Part shown: positions 1 through 5,163 of the stretch, piece by piece
Position numbering within the stretch: position 1 is the stretch's first letter
Layout: every line of letters begins with the position of its first letter
Assembly: GCA_947470005.1 (NCBI GenBank)
Contig: CANISA010000133.1
Location: 1 to 5,163, forward strand
Source: Legionellaceae bacterium
GTDB lineage: Bacteria > Pseudomonadota > Gammaproteobacteria > Legionellales > Legionellaceae
Reading direction: 5' to 3'
Length of the DNA: 5,163 nt
The notes under the pieces: generated by a model
The model's database searches: none
The model's input: only the letters and a program-made list of their open reading frames with translations
Told to the model about the DNA's origin: nothing
Program-made: the position numbers and the translations under genes

Positions 1-1146
1 AACTGCCATCATGACGCGTTTGGCATGTCCTGGGTATTGTTTTTTGATCGTGACCACCGCTAAGCGATATGAACATCCCTCGGGCGGCAAATAAAAATCG
101 ACAATTTCAGGAAATTGTTTTTGCAATAAGGGGATAAACACTTCATTCAATGCAAGCCCTAGAATGGCTGGTTCGTCGGGTGGACGCCCCGTGTAGGTAC
201 TGTGGTAAATCGGGTTGTCGCGATGCGTGATTCGTTCGACCGTGAATACGGGGAACGATTGTACTTCGTTATAATACCCGGTGTGATCACCAAAAGGTCC
301 TTCGGGTGCATCAAGGCCTGGCTCAAGGTAGCCTTCAAGAATGATTTCAGCGGAAGCGGGGACATGCAGGTCATTGCCAAGGCACCGTGTCAACTGTGTT
401 CGTTGACCGCGTAACAAGCCTGCAAAGGCATACTCAGAGAGTGAGTCTGGCACGGGCGTCACGGCCGCAAGGATGGTGGCTGGATCGGCGCCTAGCGTGA
501 CGGCGACGGGGAAACGTTCACCAGGATGTACGCGTTGCCATGCCTGGTAGTCAAGCGCGCCTCCGCGATGAGAGAGCCAACGCATGATGAGCTGATTTTT
601 GCTGATGACTTGTTGGCGATACACGCCCATGTTTTCACGAGGCTGATCAGGGCCTTTCGTGGTGACGAGTCCCCAGGTAATTAAGGGTGCGACATCACCT
701 GGCCAGCATGTTTGAATGGGTAATGAGGTCAGATCGACCGCTTCGTTCTCCCATACATTCATCTGGCAGGGCGCGTTGCTTACCATTTTGGGAGCCATGT
801 TGAAGGCTTGTTTGAGTAAAGGCAATTGACTAAACGCGTCTTTGAATCCCTTCGGTGGGGAAGGTTCTTTGAGCGCGGCTAAGAGTTGACCGACTTCTCG
901 AAGGGCTAGAATGGTTTCTTGGCCCATGCCTAAGGCAACGCGCTCAACCGTGCCAAAGAGGTTGGTGAGCACGGGAATCGTGTGATTTTTTGGGTGCGTG
1001 AAGAGTAAAGCCGGGCCGCCTGCACGAAGGACTTTATCACTCACCGCCGTCATTTCAAGGTAAGGCGATACAGGATAATTGATTCGTGTGAGCAAGCCCC
1101 GTTCTTCTAATCGGGCGATAAAATCGCGAAGATCGCCGTATTTCAT
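1..1146 (-). CDS. ubiD: UbiD, 4-hydroxy-3-polyprenylbenzoate decarboxylase (3' end outside the window)
   Basis: This enzyme decarboxylates 3-polyprenyl-4-hydroxybenzoate in ubiquinone synthesis, using prenylated FMN (made by UbiX) and a metal ion. The visible part is 382 codons, open to the left edge; the family is about 490 residues, so roughly 110 C-terminal residues are missing. It aligns almost without gaps to my memory of E. coli UbiD with an offset of three residues: N172 and E238 match the Mn ligands (E. coli N175, E241), and D287 in the GPFGDHTGYYNE stretch matches the catalytic D290. Other hallmarks are RAGGPALLF (41-49), TCWPGDVAPLITWGL (146-160), IMRWLSHRGGALDY (187-200) and YTGRPPDEPA (318-327). 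The start at 1146 gives the family N-terminus MKYGDLRDF; I see no usable in-frame start upstream. No Shine-Dalgarno sequence lies just before this ATG, so translation may be coupled to a short upstream frame. It follows rho by 34 nt on the same strand and is probably co-transcribed with it. Confidence 0.96.
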   Translation of the reverse strand, partial: MKYGDLRDFIARLEERGLLTRINYPVSPYLEMTAVSDKVLRAGGPALLFTHPKNHTIPVLTNLFGTVERVALGMGQETILALREVGQLLAALKEPSPPKGFKDAFSQLPLLKQAFNMAPKMVSNAPCQMNVWENEAVDLTSLPIQTCWPGDVAPLITWGLVTTKGPDQPRENMGVYRQQVISKNQLIMRWLSHRGGALDYQAWQRVHPGERFPVAVTLGADPATILAAVTPVPDSLSEYAFAGLLRGQRTQLTRCLGNDLHVPASAEIILEGYLEPGLDAPEGPFGDHTGYYNEVQSFPVFTVERITHRDNPIYHSTYTGRPPDEPAILGLALNEVFIPLLQKQFPEIVDFYLPPEGCSYRLAVVTIKKQYPGHAKRVMMAV

Positions 1147-1178
1147 GAGGTGACATACGGCGAAGGCAAGGAGGACAT
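1143..1178 (-). CDS. Possible 11-codon leader minicistron coupled to ubiD
   Basis: An ATG at 1178-1176 opens a frame reading MSSLPSPYVTS and stopping at TGA 1145-1143. The stop shares four bases (ATGA) with the ubiD start. An AGGAG lies 5 nt before this ATG, inside the last codons and stop of rho, whereas the ubiD ATG itself is preceded by GTATGTCACCTC with no purine-rich site. The arrangement suggests that ribosomes load at the minicistron and reinitiate on ubiD. Nothing in the peptide resembles a known family, and such a short frame can occur by chance. An alternative is that AGGAG simply serves as a distant loading site for ubiD. Confidence 0.35.
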   Translation of the reverse strand: MSSLPSPYVTS

Positions 1179-1180
1179 GA

Positions 1181-2440
1181 TTACTCCTGGCGCTTCATCG
1201 CGTCAAAAAACTCAGCATTGGTTTTGTGGTTTTTCATGCGCTCGAGTAAAAATTCAATGGCATCAGATTCATCCATGGACTGTAAAATTTTACGCAAGAT
1301 CCATGTTCGTTGAAGATCTTCTGGCGTTAACAAGAGATCTTCGCGGCGTGTGCCCGATCGGTTGATGTTAATGGCAGGGAAGACACGGCGTTCGGAAATA
1401 TTGCGGCTTAAATGGATCTCCATGTTGCCGGTGCCTTTAAATTCTTCATAAATAACTTCATCCATTTTCGAGCCCGTATCAACCATCGCGGTGGCAATGA
1501 TGGTCAAACTGCCTCCCTCTTCTATGTTGCGTGCGGCACCAAAAAAACGCTTAGGACGTTGTAGCGCGTTGGCATCAACCCCTCCAGTCAATACTTTTCC
1601 AGAAGAAGGGATGACGGTGTTGTAAGCCCTAGCTAATCGCGTGATGGAGTCCAGTAAAATGACGACATCGCGCTTGTGCTCAACGAGTCGTTTTGCCTTT
1701 TCAATCACCATCTCAGCCACTTGGACGTGGCGATTGGCCGGCTCATCAAAGGTACTTGCGACCACTTCGCCTTTGACCGAACGCTGCATTTCCGTCACTT
1801 CCTCAGGGCGCTCGTCAATCAATAAGACAATGAGGTAGCACTCAGGGTAATTTTTCTCGATGGAGTGAGCAATATTTTGGAGCATTAATGTTTTACCGGC
1901 TTTCGGCGGTGCGACAATCAAGCCACGCTGGCCACGACCAAAGGGTGCGCATAGATCAATGACTCGAGCCGTTAAATCTTCGGTACTGCCATTACCTTGT
2001 TCCATGATTAAACGTTTGGATGCAAACAACGGCGTAAGATTTTCAAACAAAATCTTACGTTTTGCATTTTCAGGCGTATCAAAATTAAATTGGTCGACTT
2101 TTAACAAAGCAAAATAGCGCTCGTTGTCTTTCGGTGGGCGAATCTTGCCGGAAATGGTATCGCCTGTGCGTAAACCAAAGCGTCTGATTTGGCTTGGTGA
2201 GACGTAAATATCATCAGGACCTGCCAAATAAGAGCCGTCTGATGATCGTAAAAACCCAAAGCCATCGATAATTTCAACCACACCATCGCCGTGAATATCC
2301 TCTCCTTTCAACGCATGTGCCTTGAGAATGGAGAAAATGATGTCTTGTTTACGCATGCGGGATGTGTTTTCAATGCTCATTTCTTGTGCGATTTGGATAA
2401 GTTCGGCAACGGGTAGTCGTTTAAGGTCACTAAGATTCAT
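1181..2440 (-). CDS. rho: Transcription termination factor Rho
   Basis: Rho is a cytoplasmic hexameric RNA-dependent ATPase and helicase that binds C-rich unstructured RNA and removes RNA polymerase from the transcript. The protein has 419 residues, the same length as in E. coli. The N-terminal helical and cold-shock-like RNA-binding region (about 1-130) carries the RNP1-type motif GFGFLRS (60-66) and YLAGPDDIYVSPSQIRRF (71-88). The RecA-like domain has Walker A APPKAGKT (177-184; K180, K183), the catalytic glutamate E210 in LLIDERPEE, Walker B ILLDS (261-265; D264), the Q-loop around SGKVLTGG (280-287), the R-loop DTGSK (321-325) and the arginine finger R365 in NRSGTRRE. All key residues are present. 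Compared with my memory of E. coli, Q294 replaces H295 and M319 replaces L320; the latter lies near the bicyclomycin site. The site before the ATG (AAGCGAG, 4 nt away) is a weak ribosome binding site. The gene is expressed from a promoter near 2529-2558 and is followed by ubiD. Confidence 0.99.
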   Translation of the reverse strand: MNLSDLKRLPVAELIQIAQEMSIENTSRMRKQDIIFSILKAHALKGEDIHGDGVVEIIDGFGFLRSSDGSYLAGPDDIYVSPSQIRRFGLRTGDTISGKIRPPKDNERYFALLKVDQFNFDTPENAKRKILFENLTPLFASKRLIMEQGNGSTEDLTARVIDLCAPFGRGQRGLIVAPPKAGKTLMLQNIAHSIEKNYPECYLIVLLIDERPEEVTEMQRSVKGEVVASTFDEPANRHVQVAEMVIEKAKRLVEHKRDVVILLDSITRLARAYNTVIPSSGKVLTGGVDANALQRPKRFFGAARNIEEGGSLTIIATAMVDTGSKMDEVIYEEFKGTGNMEIHLSRNISERRVFPAININRSGTRREDLLLTPEDLQRTWILRKILQSMDESDAIEFLLERMKNHKTNAEFFDAMKRQE

Positions 2441-2522
2441 AGGTCTCGCTTGATGTGTTGGTTAAATGAAATGATGGTCCAAGGGTCATTTTACGGGGGG
2501 GCGCGGCGTTAGCGGCTGCCTA
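2441..2522 (-). promoter_or_regulatory. rho 5' leader, C-rich and G-poor, possible autoregulatory rut-like region
   Basis: The predicted transcript has about 82 nt before the rho ATG. It starts GC-rich, including a run of seven C in the RNA (2495-2501). The next 46 nt (2493 down to 2448) hold 13 C against 4 G and little obvious pairing. Rho prefers C-rich, G-poor unstructured RNA, and rho is autogenously attenuated in its leader in E. coli, so this stretch is a reasonable Rho loading site. The link to autoregulation is inference from composition only. Confidence 0.35.
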
Positions 2523-2528
2523 AACGGT

Positions 2529-2558
2529 ATTATAGTAGCGTTTAGCTAAAAATACCAA
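2529..2558 (-). promoter_or_regulatory. Sigma70-type promoter of rho
   Basis: On the minus strand there is a perfect -10 TATAAT (2534-2529) and a -35 TTGGTA (2558-2553, four of six consensus bases) with an 18-nt spacer. The region upstream (about 2560-2595) is very AT-rich, including TTTTAAAATATATG, and could act as an UP element. The start of transcription would fall near 2522. The position, directly upstream of rho and downstream of a likely terminator, supports the assignment. Confidence 0.72.
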
Positions 2559-2632
2559 GCATTTAGAAATTAGAGAATAACATATATTTTAAAAGACCGC
2601 TACAAAATTTATAGTTAACGCGGTGTAAATAA

Positions 2633-2676
2633 CACGTTTGTCGTCGTGCCGTGTGGTGAGTGCGACGACAAACGTG
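2633..2676 (-). terminator. Long hairpin after the spy-like gene, probable terminator
   Basis: CACGTTTGTCGTCG (2633-2646) and its exact complement CGACGACAAACGTG (2663-2676) form a perfect 14-bp stem with a 16-nt loop, starting 13 nt after the stop codon of the spy-like gene. On the minus strand it is followed by TTATTTA, a poor U-tract. A second weak hairpin (GCGGT/ACCGC, 2596-2624) followed by CTTTTAAAA lies just beyond. The location argues for a transcript end or 3' stabiliser. The weak U-tract may allow read-through into rho. The sequence itself pairs equally well on either strand, and the plus strand can add three more pairs using G-U, but no plus-strand gene ends here. Confidence 0.55.
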
Positions 2677-2689
2677 AGTGGGTTATGAA

Positions 2690-3127
2690 TTAATCATGTT
2701 TATCGTGATGCTTATCCATTTTTTTCTGAACCATGCTAGACAGTTTTGTTTTTTGTGTCGCTGTTAATAGTTTACTGATGTCTGCTCGTTCTGACATTCT
2801 GATTGTTAGCACAGAGCTAATGAGATTGACTTCATCTTTCACAAAGGACTTTTGTTTCGAGTCACTCACGTCGCCCATTTTGAATGCATCATTGATTTTT
2901 TGACGAAGTGCGTGCATTTCTCGGTGTATAGGCTCTATTTTTTGTTTGGCTGCGGCCCTAATTGCTTTGATTTTTGCGTGTTGTTCCGTCGTCAGATCAA
3001 GTTTTTCAACCATCTTTGCCATATGGTGTCCGTTGAACTCGCACGGCATGTGGTCCGCATAAGCCAAGGGGGCTTGACTTAACGACAGGGATAAAGCCAG
3101 AGCGGATAGCGCTATTATTTTTTTCAT
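2690..3127 (-). CDS. Spy/CpxP-family periplasmic protein (LTxxQ motif), secreted
   Basis: The 145-residue product begins with a typical Sec signal peptide: KK at 2-3, a hydrophobic stretch to about residue 17, and a likely AYA|DH cleavage after residue 24. The mature part is mostly helical and charged and carries two LTxxQ motifs, LTTEQ (45-49) and LTATQ (121-125), the signature of Spy/CpxP/ZraP proteins. Known members are ATP-independent periplasmic chaperones or stress and metal sensors under envelope stress control. The mature N-terminus has H26, C29, H34 and H35, and the C-terminus is DKHHDKHD, so metal binding is possible but not shown. I chose ATG 3127 over an ATG at 3241: it has AAGGAA 7 nt upstream and a proper signal peptide, and the promoter at 3170-3199 lies inside the longer reading. 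The gene is divergent from serS and upstream of rho. The family is fairly sure; the specific role is unknown, so I give no symbol. Confidence 0.88.
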   Translation of the reverse strand: MKKIIALSALALSLSLSQAPLAYADHMPCEFNGHHMAKMVEKLDLTTEQHAKIKAIRAAAKQKIEPIHREMHALRQKINDAFKMGDVSDSKQKSFVKDEVNLISSVLTIRMSERADISKLLTATQKTKLSSMVQKKMDKHHDKHD

Positions 3128-3169
3128 GATGACGTTCCTTGTGAGAGATTTCCTTTTTTGCGAAGAATA

Positions 3170-3199
3170 ACTATAAACCACATCGCTAGATATTACCAA
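3170..3199 (-). promoter_or_regulatory. Sigma70-type promoter of the spy-like gene
   Basis: On the minus strand, -35 TTGGTA (3199-3194) and -10 TATAGT (3175-3170) are separated by 18 nt. Transcription would begin near 3163 and give a leader of about 36 nt containing the AAGGAA ribosome binding site. The -35 hexamer and spacer length are the same as those of the rho promoter. I cannot identify a CpxR or other regulator box with confidence. Confidence 0.6.
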
Positions 3200-3274
3200 G
3201 GAAGACGAGGGGTATTGTTGATTTAGACAGGAATAGATCATGAGAAGGGCTCTTCAATTATGCAAGTGCGTCTT

Positions 3275-3301
3275 AATGGTGTAAATTAGACACAATTTTT
3301 T
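3275..3301 (+). other. Small hairpin plus T-run in the serS leader
   Basis: GTGT (3279-3282) and ACAC (3290-3293) can pair around a 7-nt loop. Three A/T pairs follow below one mismatch, and a run of six T occupies 3296-3301. It lies 23 nt before the serS ATG. The layout resembles a weak intrinsic terminator or attenuator, but the stem is short and AT-rich, so it may be chance. Confidence 0.2.
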
Positions 3302-3324
3302 ACTCGCTTAGAGAAAGGTTCATT

Positions 3325-4596
3325 ATGTTAGATATTAAATTAATTTTGGAGAATACCGACGCCATTCGAGAAAGCATTCAGCAGCGGGGGGCCAAGGCCG
3401 ATCTGGATGGTCTGCTGGCGCTTCATGCACAACGAAAAGCACTCATGTTAAATGTAGAGCATCAGCGAGCGGAGTCGAATCAACTTGCAAAAAAAATTCC
3501 TCACGTGCAACAAGAAGAGAAGCAAGCATTGATTGATCAAGGCCGTGCTTTAAATCAGGCTATTTCAGCGCGTGAAGAAGAGCTGCGGCAGCTTGATGCG
3601 CTTTACCAGGAGGCGTTACTGAGCATTCCGAATGTGCTGGCTGAGGATACCCCGTGGGGGGAAAGCGATGCTGAAAATGTAGTCCTTCGAACACATGGTA
3701 CTCCACGTGTCTTTGACTTTGTGCCGAGTGATCACGTGGACATAGGCAAAAAATTGGACCTGATTGATTTTGATAGTGGGACCAAAGTGGCGGCGCCTAA
3801 ATTTTATTTTCTTAAGAACGAAGCCGTTTTTCTTGAGTTGGCGTTAAAGTTATTTGCGATGAACGTTGCTTCGACATTTGGCTATACGCCATTAATAACG
3901 CCCGATCTTGCGAAAAAAGCGATCCTTGATGGCGCGGGTTTTTCTCCTCGAGGCGAAGAATCCAATATTTATCATGTCGAGGGGATGGATCTCAGTTTAA
4001 TTGCGACCGCTGAGATTCCTGTTGGCGGCATGCATGCGGACGAGATTCTGGAGGAAAACCAATTACCGCTGAAATACGTCGCTGAGAGCCATTGTTTTCG
4101 CAGAGAAGCAGGCGCTGGCGGTCGGGAAAGTAAAGGCTTGTATCGGGTGCATCAATTTTCCAAAATTGAATTGTTTCAGATCACGAAGCCACAGGACGCA
4201 CCGGCCGCGTTGGAGGAAATTTTAGCGTTAGAAGAAAGCATTTATCAGCAGCTGGGCCTGCCTTATCGTGTGGTTCGTATTTGTGCGGGTGATTTGGGGG
4301 CCGTCGCGTTTAAAAAATACGATATTGAGGCCTGGATGCCTGGGCGTGAGTCGGATGAAAAATATGGTGAAGTCACGTCGGCTTCCAATTGTACCGATTT
4401 TCAATCGCGTCGGTTAAATATTAGGTATCGTGACCAAGATAACAAAAAAATACACCCTTACACGCTCAATGGGACGGCGATCGCATTAAGCCGAACGTTG
4501 ATTGCGATTCTTGAAAATTATCAACAAAAAGACGGGAGCGTCGTTATTCCTGAGGTGTTACGGGCGTACATGGGTAAAGAGAGGATTGAACGCTAG
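3325..4596 (+). CDS. serS: Serine--tRNA ligase (SerRS), unusual subtype
   Basis: This class II aminoacyl-tRNA synthetase charges tRNA-Ser (and tRNA-Sec where present) with serine in the cytoplasm. The 423-residue product is complete; E. coli SerRS has 430. Residues about 27-100 form the long antiparallel coiled coil that contacts the extra arm of tRNA-Ser. The catalytic core follows: motif 1 around GYTPLITPDL (186-195, P193), the serine-binding TAE (228-230), motif 2 CFRREAGAGGRESKGLYR (257-274, R259) and motif 3 NGTAIALSRTLIAILENYQ (382-400, R390). The start at 3325 gives the usual MLD N-terminus and has GAGAAAGG 6 nt upstream. Core sequences such as APKFYFLKNEAVFLELAL, PRGEESNIYHVEG and VTSASNCTDFQSRRLNIRYR differ from the usual gammaproteobacterial enzyme and resemble, from memory, plant organellar and some other bacterial SerRS. 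This may reflect gene transfer. I see no clear promoter, though the gene is divergent from the spy-like gene and must have its own. Confidence 0.97.
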   Translation: MLDIKLILENTDAIRESIQQRGAKADLDGLLALHAQRKALMLNVEHQRAESNQLAKKIPHVQQEEKQALIDQGRALNQAISAREEELRQLDALYQEALLSIPNVLAEDTPWGESDAENVVLRTHGTPRVFDFVPSDHVDIGKKLDLIDFDSGTKVAAPKFYFLKNEAVFLELALKLFAMNVASTFGYTPLITPDLAKKAILDGAGFSPRGEESNIYHVEGMDLSLIATAEIPVGGMHADEILEENQLPLKYVAESHCFRREAGAGGRESKGLYRVHQFSKIELFQITKPQDAPAALEEILALEESIYQQLGLPYRVVRICAGDLGAVAFKKYDIEAWMPGRESDEKYGEVTSASNCTDFQSRRLNIRYRDQDNKKIHPYTLNGTAIALSRTLIAILENYQQKDGSVVIPEVLRAYMGKERIER

Positions 4597-4637
4597 GGCG
4601 TTTTGGTGCCCCTCCCGCAAAAGGTTACAGCGACCTC

Positions 4638-5163
4638 TTAAGCAAGGGACATAATTCCATCGGCAAGCAATTCTGCATATCCGCTCTTGAAATCTTTAAT
4701 GCCGTATGCGTCTGAAAAGTAGAGAATGCGTGTTGCAATTTTCTCAATGAAATGTCGATTATGGCTCACAAAAATGAGGGTGCCGGTGTAATGTGTTAGC
4801 GCTTTAGCTAACATATCAATCGTTTCTATGTCCATGTGGTTGGTTGGCTCATCAAGAATCAAAACGTTAGGCGATTCGAGCATGACTTTGGCCAATAACA
4901 AGCGGGCGGATTCCCCACCGCTCAGCGCTAAGATATCTTTGTCTACATTTTCTTTTGAAAAGAGGAGTTGACCTAAGGTTTTTCGAACCTGTTGCTCGGT
5001 GTGCCCTGTTGACGATTCATTCAACCAATTCCATACACTCATTGAGCGGTTAAGCAGCTCGTGGTGATCTTGCGAAAAGTAACTCAAGTGTACTTCATTG
5101 CCCCATGTCACGCTCCCTTCATCAGCGGGAATGAGGTCGATTAGCACTTTGAGCAAGGTTGAT
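4638..5163 (-). CDS. ABC-F family ATPase, C-terminal part (5' end outside the window)
   Basis: ABC-F proteins are soluble tandem ATPases without membrane domains; they act on the ribosome in translation control or antibiotic protection. Only the end of the second ATPase domain is here. The frame runs unbroken off the right edge: the codons before the TTG at 5156 read S-T, so the edge cuts Walker A (GKST-LLK). Counting that TTG as residue 1, the Q-loop is YFSQD (26-30), the signature LSGGE is 78-82 (4911-4925), Walker B is NVLILDEP (97-104, catalytic E103) with the ABC-F hallmark DEPTNHMD, and the H-switch is SHNRHF (131-136, H132). TTG 5156 is therefore not a real start. The closest subtype I can recall is YbiT-like, judging from LGQLLFS and the short C-terminus with no extra domain. 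The switch motif has N where SHDR is usual. The gene is convergent with serS, 41 nt apart. Confidence 0.93.
   Translation of the reverse strand, partial: STLLKVLIDLIPADEGSVTWGNEVHLSYFSQDHHELLNRSMSVWNWLNESSTGHTEQQVRKTLGQLLFSKENVDKDILALSGGESARLLLAKVMLESPNVLILDEPTNHMDIETIDMLAKALTHYTGTLIFVSHNRHFIEKIATRILYFSDAYGIKDFKSGYAELLADGIMSLA

Noticed and set aside
1150..1365. Plus-strand open frame of 71 codons over the rho 3' end and the rho-ubiD gap, and similar frames at 202-414, 1641-1838 and 2852-3082
   Set aside because: These are antisense to strongly conserved genes and show no family features or ribosome sites.
2535..2603. GTAGCG (2535-2540) and CGCTAC (2598-2603) as an inverted operator around the rho promoter
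   Set aside because: Six base pairs separated by 57 nt are expected by chance and match no known site.
3128..3241. N-terminal extension of the spy-like gene to an ATG at 3241
   Set aside because: It would bury the signal peptide 38 residues inside the protein, has no ribosome binding site, and covers the promoter at 3170-3199.
3258..3287. Plus-strand serS promoter, TTATGC with an 18-nt spacer and TAAATT
   Set aside because: Both hexamers match the consensus poorly; serS needs a promoter in this region, but the sequence does not single one out.
4597..4637. Terminator between the convergent serS and ABC-F genes
   Set aside because: Only weak pairings are visible (TTTTG/CAAAA on the serS side; AGGT/ACCT followed by TTTT on the minus strand). 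Stems of 4-5 bp are not enough to call.
4638..5156. ABC-F fragment as a complete small gene starting at TTG 5156
   Set aside because: The frame continues upstream with S-T of a Walker A motif, so the gene is cut by the window edge and not by a true start.

Overview
The window looks like ordinary chromosome from a gammaproteobacterium of moderate GC content. Rho (419 residues) and UbiD are close, almost gap-free matches to my memory of the Escherichia coli proteins, and a Spy/CpxP-family periplasmic protein fits the same group. A rho-ubiD neighbourhood is, as far as I recall, found in several non-enteric gammaproteobacteria. I see no mobile element, CRISPR array, RNA gene or phage remnant.

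Layout: (1) 1-1146, minus strand: ubiD, whose 3' end lies beyond the left edge. (2) 1181-2440, minus strand: rho, complete, 34 nt upstream of ubiD and probably co-transcribed with it. An 11-codon open frame with a good Shine-Dalgarno sequence sits in that gap and overlaps the ubiD start by ATGA. (3) 2441-2689: the rho leader, a strong sigma70-type promoter, and a perfect 14-bp hairpin that probably ends the upstream gene. (4) 2690-3127, minus strand: a small secreted Spy/CpxP-like protein with its own promoter. (5) 3128-3324: divergent intergenic region. (6) 3325-4596, plus strand: serS, complete. (7) 4638-5163, minus strand: the C-terminal half of the second ATPase domain of an ABC-F protein, whose 5' end lies beyond the right edge, convergent with serS across 41 nt.

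The genes are mostly housekeeping: ubiquinone synthesis (UbiD), transcription termination (Rho), tRNA charging (SerRS), ribosome-associated ABC-F function and envelope protein quality control (Spy-like). They do not form one pathway. I did not find a new multi-gene system. The points most worth a second look are the minicistron before ubiD, the SerRS whose sequence looks more like an organellar/alternative bacterial type than the usual gammaproteobacterial enzyme, the matched promoters of rho and the spy-like gene, and the long hairpin between those two genes.
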